From Acidobacteriota bacterium (GTDB taxonomy: Bacteria; Acidobacteriota; Vicinamibacteria; Vicinamibacterales; CAVVIG01), in NCBI GenBank assembly GCA_003222535.1, contig QHWJ01000209.1, forward strand, positions 1 through 40,087: DNA of 40,087 bases. Direction: 5' to 3'. Shown piece after piece: positions 24,346 through 33,110 of the stretch; the stretch's first letter is position 1; every line of letters starts with the position of its first letter. The position numbers were made by a program, and so were the translations under genes. The notes below the pieces were generated by a model. The model was not told the DNA's origin. It did not search any database and saw nothing but the letters and a program-made list of their open reading frames with translations.

Positions 24346-26265
24346 ATGGCATCCGCAAACTACACCGCCAAAGACATTACCGTTCTGGAGGGTCTCGAGC
24401 CGGTCAGGAAACGTCCCGGAATGTACATCGGGGGCGTCGGCTCAGCTGGACTCCACCACCTCGTCTGGGAAGTGCTCGACAACGCCGTCGACGAGGCGAT
24501 GAACGGCTTCGCAACACACATTTGCGTGACGCTTCACGCCGATGGATCGGCGATCACCATCGAGGACGACGGACGCGGCATTCCGATCGACAGGCACCCG
24601 ACATCGAAGACCAGCGCGCTCGAGGTGATCTTCACGGTGCTCCACGCGGGCGGCAAGTTCGAGCATGGCAGCTACAAAACGGCCGGCGGCCTTCACGGCG
24701 TCGGCGCGAGCGTCGTCAACGCGCTGTCGAAGGAGCTGATTGCGACCGTCAAGCGCGACGGCTCCCAGTGGGAGATGCGGTTCAAGCAGGGCAAGCCGGC
24801 TGGCGGGCTGAAGAAGCTCGGACCCGCGCGCGGCACCGGCACCACCGTGTACTTTCATCCCGACGCCGCCATCTTCCCGAAAATCGAGTTCGATCCGCAG
24901 GTGATCAAGGACCGTCTCGAGGTCGCGAGCTATCTCCACAAGGGGCTGAAGGTCACGTTCCACGACGAGACGTCGAAGGAGAAGTCGGTCTTCGAGCACA
25001 GCGAAGGGATCGTCGACTATCTGAAGAAGATCGTCGCCGAGCGCGGCGCGCGGCCGGTGCACGACGCGGCGTTCACGCTGGTGAAAGACGACGCGCTGCG
25101 GCTCGACCTCGTGCTGCAGTGGACGGAAGCGACCGACGAGCACCTGCGGTCGTACGTCAACGGCATCCCCACCGGGTCGGGCGGCACGCACGAAAACGGC
25201 CTGCGCGCCGGCATCGGGAAGGCCGTGCGCAATTTCGTCGAGACGCATAACCTCTCGCCGAAAGGCGTGGCGATCACCGCCGAGGACATCCGCGAAGGCC
25301 TGACGGGGGTGCTCAGCGTGTTCGTGCAGGAGCCGCAGTTTCAGGGACAGACCAAGGATCGCCTGAACAATCCGGAGCTCCTGTCCGCGGTGGACGGCCT
25401 CGTGCGGCCGGGGCTCGAGCACTGGCTGAACCACAACATCAGCGTCGCTGAAGCCATCGTCGCGCGCATCATCCTTTCGGCGCGGGCGCGCGAAGCGAGC
25501 CGCGCCGCGCAGGCCGAAGTGTCGCGGAAGAGCGCGACGTCCGCGCGCCTGAACCTGCCCGGCAAGCTGAGCGACTGCACCAACGGCAGCAGCGAAGGCA
25601 GCGAGCTGTTCGTCGTGGAAGGCGATTCGGCCGGCGGCTCGGCGAAACAGGGCCGGGACCGCGCCCGCCAGGCGATCCTGCCGCTGCGCGGCAAAGTCCT
25701 GAACACCGAGAGCGCGACGCTGGCGAAAGTGCTGGAGAACAAGGAGCTCTCGGATCTGGTCACCGCGATCGGCTGCGGTCTCGGAAAGAACTTCGAGCTG
25801 TCCAGGCTGCGCTACGGCAAGATCATCATCCTGGCCGACGCGGACTCGGACGGCAATCACATCGCGACGCTGCTCCTCACCTTCATTTACCGTCACCTGC
25901 CGCAGCTCATCACCAGCGGTCACGTGTTTCTCGCGCAGCCGCCGCTCTACCGCATCGACATCGGCAAGGACACCTTCTGGGCGCTCGACGATGCGCACAA
26001 GGATGCGATCCTGAGGCAGCACGCGAAAAACGGCCACGGCCGATCGACGCCGGAGATCACCCGCTTCAAAGGGCTCGGCGAGATGATGCCGAAAGTGCTG
26101 TGGGAAACGACGCTCAACCCGCGTACGCGGCGGTTGCTGCGTGTCGAGGTCACCGACCAGATCGTCACCGATCGCGTGATCAACGAGCTGATGGGCAAGG
26201 ACGCGTCGGCGCGATTTCGCTTCATCATGGAAAGAGCCGACGAGGCCGAGGAGCTGGACGTCTGA
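24346..26265 (+). CDS. parE: Type IIA DNA topoisomerase subunit B (topoisomerase IV ParE-like / GyrB)
   Basis: ATPase subunit of a type IIA topoisomerase. At 639 residues it starts at ATG24346 (MASANYTAKDITVLEGLEPV); the frame stays open upstream, but that part has no family features. The GHKL ATPase has EVLDNAVDEA, DDGRGIP and GGLHGVGASVVNAL. The transducer domain follows. The TOPRIM domain has EGDSAGGSAKQGRDR, PLRGKVLN and DADSDGNHI, where most GyrB/ParE read DADVDGAHI. The C-terminus is a normal short one (RFKGLGEMMP, then MGKDASARFRFI). No GyrB-type insertion is seen, which fits ParE. The subunit A gene lies 14 kb away on the same strand. The symbol is given by length and partner; phylogeny would settle it. 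Confidence 0.9.
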   Translation: MASANYTAKDITVLEGLEPVRKRPGMYIGGVGSAGLHHLVWEVLDNAVDEAMNGFATHICVTLHADGSAITIEDDGRGIPIDRHPTSKTSALEVIFTVLHAGGKFEHGSYKTAGGLHGVGASVVNALSKELIATVKRDGSQWEMRFKQGKPAGGLKKLGPARGTGTTVYFHPDAAIFPKIEFDPQVIKDRLEVASYLHKGLKVTFHDETSKEKSVFEHSEGIVDYLKKIVAERGARPVHDAAFTLVKDDALRLDLVLQWTEATDEHLRSYVNGIPTGSGGTHENGLRAGIGKAVRNFVETHNLSPKGVAITAEDIREGLTGVLSVFVQEPQFQGQTKDRLNNPELLSAVDGLVRPGLEHWLNHNISVAEAIVARIILSARAREASRAAQAEVSRKSATSARLNLPGKLSDCTNGSSEGSELFVVEGDSAGGSAKQGRDRARQAILPLRGKVLNTESATLAKVLENKELSDLVTAIGCGLGKNFELSRLRYGKIIILADADSDGNHIATLLLTFIYRHLPQLITSGHVFLAQPPLYRIDIGKDTFWALDDAHKDAILRQHAKNGHGRSTPEITRFKGLGEMMPKVLWETTLNPRTRRLLRVEVTDQIVTDRVINELMGKDASARFRFIMERADEAEELDV

Positions 26266-26325
26266 AACGTGAATAGAAAGCACACGGTCGCGCGGACACG
26301 GTGACGCGGCCGAAAGAGCTGAAGC

Positions 26326-27881
26326 GTGCGCATGCGTCATCGAGCGCGCCTGGTCGCCCTGTTCGTTTCGGTCGCGTGTGCGTACGGGTTCGGGAATATG
26401 GGTTGCGGCGATTCCATGTGGAGCATCCCGACCGCCGCCGCCCTGCTGGACGAGGGAACGCCTCGGCTGGATCGCTACCTCCCCCTCATCGAAGCGCGGC
26501 GCGCCGCATTCATCCAGGAAGCGGGAGGGCACTACTACACCGTCTATCCGTTTGCCACGTCCTTGATAGCGGCGCGTGGCGTGGCAGTACTCCGCCCGAT
26601 CGCCGCGGCGGTCTTCCGGTTGGCGCCGTCGCTGGCCGTCAAGATGGAGACGGTTCAAATGCAGCGTGGATGCGCTCCGCCGGACGGGGAGCCGGTGATT
26701 CATCTACATTCGTGGACCGAAGCGCTGATTGCCTCGGCGATCGTCGCGGCCACGACGGTCCTGATGTTCAACATCGCGCGCGTGGAGCTGGGTGTCGGGG
26801 GCGCATTGCTCGTGGCCCTGATCTTCGCGTTCGCCACCTCCGCATGGTCGACGGCCAGCCGGTCGCTCTGGCAGCATGGCGCGACACCATCAGGCCGACA
26901 AACGCGATTCCGCTCGCGTTCGGCGCGGTGTGGGCGTGGCTGGACCCGCGCGCTCGCGTCGCGGCGTTCCTTGCCGGCGCCGCCTGCGTCGGGGCAGTGT
27001 TCGCAGCCGCCACCCGGCACGTATACGGAACATGGCTCCCGCCGTACTATCAGCCCTCATTCTTCGGCTTCAACCAGTTCTTCTGGGAAGCGCTCGGAGG
27101 ACAGCTCGTGAGCCCGGCGCGTGGCCTGTTCGTGTATTCGCCCGTGCTCCTCGGGTCATTTGCCGGAGCGGCGATCAAGCTTCGGCAACGGCGCTTCGCC
27201 GCACTGGACCTCTCGCTCGCGCTCACGATCCTGGCGCACTGGGTCCTCATCTCGACGAACCGCAGCTGGTGGGGCGGCCACTCATATGGCCCACGCTTCT
27301 TCACCGACATGCTCCCGTATCTGGTTTACTTCTTGATCCCGCTCGTGAGCTGGTTTCGCGTCGGGCACGGAATCCGGCGCGCCGGCGCCGTCGGGCTCTT
27401 TGCGGCGTCGATCGCGGTCAGCGTCTTCATGCACGGCCACGGTGCGCTCAGCCGCGAAGCGCCGTACTGGAACCGGCGTCCGCTCGACATCGACTACGCT
27501 CAAGACCGCTTGTGGGACTGGCGGCGGCCGCCGTTTCTTGCGGGGATTACCTTTTCACCGTCCAAAGGCTGGCGAGACGCGAGCAACGTCATCTGCTCGT
27601 CACCTCCCGGCGCGCCCGCGAATGTCTCGGTGGTCTCAATCAACGGATCGACCGTCGTCCTGACGTGGGAGGCGGCGCCGGGACACGCCACGTCGTATGC
27701 GATCGAAGCGGGCTCGGCGTCCGGACTCACGAACCAGGGGACGCGGGAGTCATGGGCCAGCGAGTGGCTGGTCTATAGGGCAACGCGCGTGCCGCCGGGC
27801 GCGTACTTCGTACGCGTTCGCGGCAAGAATCGGTGCGGGGTTGGTCCCGCTTCCGACGATCTGAAGGTCGTGGTGCGCTGA
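26326..27881 (+). pseudogene. Polytopic membrane protein with C-terminal FN3 domain, frameshifted
   Basis: Two frames must be joined. From 26326 to about 26880, frame one encodes the N-terminal membrane segments and an extracellular loop (YYTVYPFATSLIAARGVAVL), ending in ATSAWSTASRSLWQHG. From about 26885, another frame continues with IRPTNAIPLAFGAVWAWLDP, further membrane helices (FFTDMLPYLVYFLIPLVSWF) and a C-terminal fibronectin type III domain (SVVSINGSTVVLTWEAAPGH, ending at 27881). Related proteins have some 35-40 residues between WQHG and RPTNA, so a deletion with frameshift is likely. The layout resembles glycosyltransferase-like membrane proteins, but no catalytic motif is clear. The early frame runs on to 27111 as nonsense. 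Confidence 0.65.
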
Positions 27882-27932
27882 CTTCTCATCGGCCGACAGC
27901 CGTTTCCGTTTGGTCAGCGAGCTTCGATAGAT

Positions 27933-28285
27933 CACGAAAACACGAAAACCACGAAAACACGAAAAAGAAGACGTTCAACCGCAGAGACCGGAAAGCCCGC
28001 CGAGAGGCGCGCGCGACGGCGGCCGGCGCAGCCGGCCGCGAGCGAGACGAAAAGCGTCTCACAAACGCAAACACCCTGGCAATACCGTGTTTGTGTTTGT
28101 GTTTGTGTTTGTGTTTGTGTTTGTGTTTGCGAGGCGCTTTTTCGTCTCGTCGCCCGCTCCGCGGGCGTCGCGCGCTCAGTCTTTTTCGTGGCCTTCGTGG
28201 CCTGGTGTCCTTCTTGTGCTTCGTGTGCTTCGTGGTTGAAGCTCTTTCTCTGCGGGTTCTGCGTCCTCTGCGGTTAAGTTAAACG
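27933..28285. repeat. Nested palindromic repeat cluster
   Basis: Outer arms: ACACGAAAACCACGAAAAC and CCGCAGAGACC words at the left face TTCGTGGCCTTCGTGG and CTCTGCGGTTAAG words at the right. Inner arms: GAGACGAAAAGCGTCTCACA (28044 on) pairs with the sequence ending CTTTTTCGTCTC (28148). Between them lies a GTTTGT hexamer run (28087-28130). No gene is seen in 27882-28365. Confidence 0.85.
28087..28130. repeat. Simple repeat (GTTTGT)n, about seven units
   Basis: A perfect hexanucleotide run inside the loop side of the nested palindrome. Such a run is prone to slippage, so its length may vary between strains or assemblies. Confidence 0.9.
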
Positions 28286-28332
28286 TCGGACACGATGCCG
28301 CGCGGCACTGATGATGACGCGGGTCAGCCGCC

Positions 28333-28385
28333 TGTCCTGACCGAACGGCTCATCCTTCGACAGGCTCAGGATGAGCGGCGAGTCG
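28333..28385. repeat. REP-like repeat at the aminotransferase 3' end
   Basis: GCTCATCCTTCGACAGGCTC followed by AGGATGAGCGG is the cleanest copy of the REP-like family; ATCCT...AGGAT and GCTCATCC...GGATGAGC form a hairpin. Its right end supplies the stop and last codons of the aminotransferase. Confidence 0.8.
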
Positions 28386-29559
28386 AATGGAGAATGTCTC
28401 GGAGCCCGCCCACCAGCCGCCCGATGCCCTCGGCGACCGTGTTCTTCTCCAGCGCCCCGTAGGCGACGCGCAAGTAGCAGCCGTCGGTCATCCCGAACGC
28501 CGAGCCTGGAATGACGGCCACTCTGTGCTCCCGGATGAGCCGCTCGGCGAGCGCGAGCGGGTCCATCGCGGTGTTCACCTTCAGCAGACAGTAGAAGGCT
28601 CCGTCGGCGGCGGGCACGCTGGCGAGCGGCGCCAGCGCCGACAGCTTCGCGACGACGACGTCGCGAACCTCCGCCAGCTGGCGCACGTGTGGCTGGCAGT
28701 ACGAGCGGCCCACCTCGAGGGCGGCCTGCGCGGCGACCTGCGACACGACCGGCGGACACACGAGAATGGTGTCCTGGCTCTTCATCATCGCCGATGCGAG
28801 ATGGTCCGGGTACGTCATGTAGCCGATGCGCCAGCCGGCGAACCCGTACGCCTTCGACATGGAGTACATCGCGATGGTGTGCGGCTCCGCCCCGGGAAAC
28901 GACCCGGCCGACACGTGCCGCACGGACCCGTAGGTGAAGTACTCGTACACTTCGTCGGCGATGTGGTAGATGCCGTGGTCGCGGCAGATCGTGTTCACCT
29001 CGCGCAGCGCCGACTCGCCGAACACGGCGCCGCTCGGGTTGTTCGGTGAAACCGTGACGATGGCGCGCGTCTTGTCGGTGATGGCACGGCCGAGCGCATC
29101 GGGGCGCAGCTGATACGAGGCATCGGTCGCCACGCGGACCGCCGCGCAGCCGGCCATCTGAATGGCCATCTCGTGATTGAAATAGAAGGGGACGTTCAGG
29201 ATGATTTCGTCGCCCGGCTCGCTGATCGCGAAGACGGCATGCATGAACGCCATGTTCGCGCCGGCGGTGACCATGATGCGGCTGCCGCGTCTGACGTCGA
29301 TCCCGTTCTCGTCGCGCAACTTGAGCGAGAGCCGCTCGACGAGCGCCGGCAGACCGCCGCCGTCCTGATACTCGTGCGTCGCCGGGCTCGTGAGCGCCGC
29401 ACCGACCGCGTCCATCGCCGCCCGGGGCGGCCCGTAGTGCACGACGCCCTGTCCGAGCGAAATGGTGCCGGGCACCTCACGAATCAACTCGCCGATGACC
29501 GCGATGATGGGCGCCTGCACGGCGTCCATGCGGCTTTGCAGCTTCAGCGAACGCGGCAT
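28366..29559 (-). CDS. Pyridoxal-phosphate aminotransferase, class I/II
   Basis: Fold-type I PLP transaminase acting on amino acids; the exact substrate is not clear. At 397 residues from ATG29559, the start is chosen because AAAGGA lies about 10 bases upstream and MPRSLKLQSRMDAVQAPIIA matches family N-termini; the longer open frame to 29886 has no family features. Blocks: PGTISLGQGVVHYGPP, then TAGANMAFMHA, then VSPNNPSG, then IADEVYEYF (Asp and Tyr contacts to PLP) and SMSKAYGFAGWRIGY with the Schiff-base lysine. The last residues (HSTRRSS) are encoded by a REP-like repeat. It is divergent from the M14 peptidase gene. Confidence 0.9.
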   Translation of the reverse strand: MPRSLKLQSRMDAVQAPIIAVIGELIREVPGTISLGQGVVHYGPPRAAMDAVGAALTSPATHEYQDGGGLPALVERLSLKLRDENGIDVRRGSRIMVTAGANMAFMHAVFAISEPGDEIILNVPFYFNHEMAIQMAGCAAVRVATDASYQLRPDALGRAITDKTRAIVTVSPNNPSGAVFGESALREVNTICRDHGIYHIADEVYEYFTYGSVRHVSAGSFPGAEPHTIAMYSMSKAYGFAGWRIGYMTYPDHLASAMMKSQDTILVCPPVVSQVAAQAALEVGRSYCQPHVRQLAEVRDVVVAKLSALAPLASVPAADGAFYCLLKVNTAMDPLALAERLIREHRVAVIPGSAFGMTDGCYLRVAYGALEKNTVAEGIGRLVGGLRDILHSTRRSS

Positions 29560-29623
29560 ATTCGAGCCGTGTCCTTTGTGATGAGTCGGCGTTGAGTCAT
29601 GATATGGGCTGTTTGGAGGCTTC

Positions 29624-32359
29624 ATGATACGCCGACGCGCACTGCTGCCCGCGGTCGTTCTGGCCGCGGTCTCCACGCTGTTCGCCACAGCCGCGGGACC
29701 GCTCCAGACACCCGACCGGTTTCTGGGCTTCAAGGTCGGGGCCGACAACAAACTCGTGCGCTGGGACAGGATTGTCGAGTACATGAAGCTGGCCGCGGCG
29801 AATTCCGATCGCGTGCGCTTCCGCGAGCTCGGCAAGACCAGCCAGAACAACCCGTTCATCGCGCTCGAGATCAGCGCGGCGGACACGCTGAAGAATCTCG
29901 AACGCTACAAGCAGCTCGAGCGCAAGCTGTACTTCCAGGGCGGTGCGCCGGGCGACGCCGAGCGCGACGAGATCTTCCGCCAGGGCAAGCTGGTGCTGGC
30001 CGTCACCTGCAGCATCCATGCAACGGAGATTGGCGCGTCGCAGATGTCCGTGGAGCTGGTACACCGGCTCGCGACGGACGATTCGCCTGCGGTGAAAAAG
30101 ATTCTCGACAACGTGATCTTCCTGCTGGTGCCGAGCCTCAACCCGGACGGGCAGATCATGGTGACCGACTGGTTCAACAAGAACGCCGGCACCGAGTACG
30201 CGAACAGCCCGATTCCCTACCTCTATCACCCGTACGTCGGCCACGACAACAACCGCGACATGTACATGTTCACGCAGAAGGAGAGCGAGCACACGGCACG
30301 GCTGCTGTGGCACGACTGGTTCCCGGCCGTGTGGCTCGACGAGCATCAGATGGGCAGCAACGGCGCGCGCATCTTCGTCATGCCGGCAACCGATCCGATC
30401 AACGCCAACGTGCACCCGCTCATCTATCGCTGGAACGGCATCCTGGGGCAGTCGCAGGCGGCGGCCCTCGAGGCCGCCGGCAAGGAAGGCATCATCTACA
30501 ACGCCACGTACACCAACTTCTGGGAAGGCGCGATGGCGTGGAGCGGGTGGTGGCACAACCAGATCGGCCTGCTCACCGAAGTGGCGAGCGCGCGCGTGGC
30601 GGCTCCAATCGACCAGGTGCGCGCCGGGGCTGGACGGGGCCTTGACGCGGCCGGCGGCCCGTCGACAGGCTCAGGGCGAGCGGGTGGTGACGGCGGCGGC
30701 CCTTCGACAGGCTCAGGGCGAGCGGGTGGCGAAGGCGGTGGCCGCTTCGGCAGCGGTCCGATCCCGGCGCCGACCGACATCAACTCCCGCACCGAGTATC
30801 CGCGTCCCTGGATGGGCGGTCACTGGACGCTCCGCGACATCGTCGACTACGAGCTGATCGCGACGATGGCGCTTTTGGAGACCGCGGCGGATCGGCGCGA
30901 GACGATCATGCGGGGGATTTACGAGGTGAACCGGCAGACGATCGAAGACGGCAGGAAAAACAATCCGTCGTCGATTCTGGTGCCGGTGGAGAACCAGCAC
31001 GACGCGCGGGAAGCGGCGCACCTCGTCGATCGCCTCAACCTGGGAGGCGTCGAGATTCATCGCGCCGATGCGGCGTTCGAAGCCGACGGGAAAACGTACG
31101 GCGCCGGGACGTTCGTCATCCCGATGACGCAGGTGTTCGCGCGGTACGCGAAGGATATGCTCGAGAGGCAGACGTATCCGGAAGTGCGCCGGGCGCCGAA
31201 CGCGCCGCCCGAGCCGCCGTACGACGTGACTGCGTGGTCGCTCGGCATGCTGCTCGGCGTCGACACGGTGTTCGTGAAGAACCCGCTGCCGGCGATCAGG
31301 ATGACGAAGATCGACGGTCTGCCGAAAACCGCCGGCCAGGTGACCGGCAGCGGCGCCCGCTTCGCGTTCGACTACAAAGGGCCCGATTCGGCGATCGCCA
31401 TCAATCGCCTGCTGAAGGACGGCGCACGCCTCGCGTTCGACGGTCCCTCGCACGTGGCCGTCAGCGGCGTGACGCGCGCGAAGGTCGAACAGATCGCCAG
31501 GGACTTCGGACTGTCCGTGCGCGCAACGGACCCGGAGCGTACCAAGGACCAGGGACGGACCAAGGACCAGGAACCAAACCCTAAGGACCTGGCTTTTCAT
31601 GCGCCCCGTGTCGCGATGTATCAACCGTGGACCGGCGGCAACATGGACGAGGGCTGGACGCGCTGGGTGCTCGAGCAGTACGAGTTCAACCTGACCTCGA
31701 TCCACAACGCCGACATCCGGGCGGGCAAGCTGCGCGAGAAGTTCGACGCGATCATCGTCGCCGATCAGAACCCGCGCGACATCATCGACGGCTTCGACGC
31801 GAGCGCCATCCGGCCGGAGTACCGAGGCGGCATCGGCGAGCCGGGGCTGGACAGGCTGAAGCAGTTCGTCGCAGAGGGCGGGACGCTCGTCGCGATGGGC
31901 AACGCGTGCGACCTCGCGATCGAGAGGCTGCCGATTCCCGTCCGGAATCTCAAGAAAGGGCTGACGCGCGATCAACATTTCGCGCCGGGCGCGATCCTGA
32001 AGCTCGAGGTCGACACGCAGCACCCGATCGGGTACGGCGTGGCATCCGAGACGTTCGGGTTCTATGTCAACAGCCCGTTCTTCTCGATCGTGGAAGGCTT
32101 CGCGTCCCAGAAGATCGGCGTGGTCGCCCGCTATCCGAACACCAACGTGATCGCATCGGGCTGGCTGAAAGGTGAAGAGCTGATGGCGGGCCGCGCCGCC
32201 GTCGTCTCGATCGACATGAATCCCGGCCGTGTCGTGCTGTTCGGTCTCCGCCCGCAGCACCGGGCGCAGACGCACGCAACGTTCCCGATGCTCTTCAATG
32301 CGCTCTACATGTCCACGGTTGGAGATGTCGCCCGCCGGACTCCCGCAACTGAACAGTAG
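29624..32359 (+). CDS. Secreted M14-family zinc carboxypeptidase-like protein
   Basis: A 911-residue exported metallopeptidase. GGAGG sits 7 bases before ATG29624; MIRRRALLPAVVLAAVSTLF is a signal peptide. The M14 zinc site is visible as SIHATEIGAS (His and Glu ligands), with a later histidine probably from the WLDEHQMGS region; LLVPSLNPDGQ is the usual M14 strand. A large C-terminal part follows (AVYQPWTGGNMDEGWTRWVL-like; IIVADQNPR; VAMGNACDLAIERLP), resembling a glutamine-amidotransferase-like fold. Two repeats are read in frame: at residues about 345-368 (Gly/Ser-rich STGSGRAGGDGGG) and 636-656 (TKDQGRTKDQEP). Both fall in likely surface loops. Substrate unknown. Confidence 0.85.
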   Translation: MIRRRALLPAVVLAAVSTLFATAAGPLQTPDRFLGFKVGADNKLVRWDRIVEYMKLAAANSDRVRFRELGKTSQNNPFIALEISAADTLKNLERYKQLERKLYFQGGAPGDAERDEIFRQGKLVLAVTCSIHATEIGASQMSVELVHRLATDDSPAVKKILDNVIFLLVPSLNPDGQIMVTDWFNKNAGTEYANSPIPYLYHPYVGHDNNRDMYMFTQKESEHTARLLWHDWFPAVWLDEHQMGSNGARIFVMPATDPINANVHPLIYRWNGILGQSQAAALEAAGKEGIIYNATYTNFWEGAMAWSGWWHNQIGLLTEVASARVAAPIDQVRAGAGRGLDAAGGPSTGSGRAGGDGGGPSTGSGRAGGEGGGRFGSGPIPAPTDINSRTEYPRPWMGGHWTLRDIVDYELIATMALLETAADRRETIMRGIYEVNRQTIEDGRKNNPSSILVPVENQHDAREAAHLVDRLNLGGVEIHRADAAFEADGKTYGAGTFVIPMTQVFARYAKDMLERQTYPEVRRAPNAPPEPPYDVTAWSLGMLLGVDTVFVKNPLPAIRMTKIDGLPKTAGQVTGSGARFAFDYKGPDSAIAINRLLKDGARLAFDGPSHVAVSGVTRAKVEQIARDFGLSVRATDPERTKDQGRTKDQEPNPKDLAFHAPRVAMYQPWTGGNMDEGWTRWVLEQYEFNLTSIHNADIRAGKLREKFDAIIVADQNPRDIIDGFDASAIRPEYRGGIGEPGLDRLKQFVAEGGTLVAMGNACDLAIERLPIPVRNLKKGLTRDQHFAPGAILKLEVDTQHPIGYGVASETFGFYVNSPFFSIVEGFASQKIGVVARYPNTNVIASGWLKGEELMAGRAAVVSIDMNPGRVVLFGLRPQHRAQTHATFPMLFNALYMSTVGDVARRTPATEQ
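30657..30727. repeat. Two direct REP-like copies inside the M14 gene
   Basis: TCGACAGGCTCAGGGCGAGC occurs at about 30661 and again at about 30706, each followed by GGGTGG. Read in frame they give two STGSGRAGG units. This is the same family as 28333-28385. Confidence 0.85.
31528..31592. repeat. ACCAAGGACCAGGGACGG word repeat inside the M14 gene
   Basis: Three to four GGACCAGG-type words in frame, encoding TKDQGRTKDQE. The same words make up the longer run in the first sulfatase gene (36784-36904). Confidence 0.8.
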
Positions 32360-32376
32360 CCTGGTCAGGTCCGGTC

Positions 32377-32590
32377 CGGTCCGGTTCAAGGTTCAGGGTT
32401 CACGGTTCAAGGTTCGTTCTCTGTTCAAGGTTCTCTGTTCAAGGTTCGATCGTTCGGAGTTCAGGGTTCCCAGAGTCGCGACCCACAACCGGGACCGTCG
32501 GACATGACACCGAACGCAGAACGAGGAACCTCGAACCTCGAACCTCGAACTCAGAACCTGAACGAACCTTGAACCCTGAACCATGAACCC
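32377..32590. repeat. Large palindrome of GGTTCAAGG words
   Basis: Left arm: GGTTCAAGGTTCAGGGTTC-type words to about 32470. Right arm (32518-32590): GAACCTCGAACCTCGAAC- and GAACCTTGAACCCTGAACC-type words, the reverse complement. A loop of about 50 bases separates them. The right arm ends at the start codon of the asparaginase-like gene, so that gene has no ordinary leader. Confidence 0.85.
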
Positions 32591-33086
32591 CGAACGGATC
32601 AGGCTCCTGGTGACCGGCGGCACGTTCGACAAGGAATACAACGAGCTGACGGGCACCCTGTTCTTCAAGGACACCCATCTGCCCGAGATGTTGCGGCTCG
32701 GCCGCAGCCGCGTCGATCTGGCCATCGAGACGTTGATGATGATCGACAGCCTCGAGATGACCGGCGCCGACCGGACGCTCATCGTCGAGCAATGCCGCCT
32801 GGCGGCCGAGGCGCGGATTCTGATCACGCACGGCACCGACACGATGGTCGAGACGGCGGGCGCCCTCGCCGCGGGACTGGCTCCACGCTCTGGAAAGACG
32901 ATCGTCCTCACCGGCGCGATGATTCCGTACGCGTTTGGCAGCTCCGACGGGTTGTTCAACCTGGGCAGCGCCCTGTCGTTCGTGCAGCTGCTGCCGCCCG
33001 GTGTGTACATCGCGATGAACGGCCGCTGTTTCACATGGGATGGCGTGCGAAAGAACCGCGAGACCGGGGTCTTCGAGGACGTATGA
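32583..33086 (+). CDS. Short asparaginase-domain protein
   Basis: Resembles the N-terminal catalytic domain of L-asparaginase, which releases ammonia from asparagine. Only 167 residues long, about half of a full asparaginase. VTGGTFDKEYN carries the first catalytic threonine (TGGT box) and ILITHGTDTMVETA carries the second (HGTDT box); IVLTGAMIPYAFGSSDG follows. Proteins of this short single-domain type exist in many bacteria, so this is probably not a truncation. No signal peptide. ATG32583 lies inside the right arm of a palindrome and has no Shine-Dalgarno sequence; MNPERIRLLVTGG fits the family start. Confidence 0.82.
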   Translation: MNPERIRLLVTGGTFDKEYNELTGTLFFKDTHLPEMLRLGRSRVDLAIETLMMIDSLEMTGADRTLIVEQCRLAAEARILITHGTDTMVETAGALAAGLAPRSGKTIVLTGAMIPYAFGSSDGLFNLGSALSFVQLLPPGVYIAMNGRCFTWDGVRKNRETGVFEDV

Positions 33087-33110
33087 AAACCTGACAAGGG
33101 ACAAAGGGTA

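Noticed and set aside
28366-29886. Longer aminotransferase starting at 29886
   Set aside because: The extra 109 residues have no family similarity and run back over the M14 start region. ATG29559 has a ribosome-binding site and the family N-terminus.
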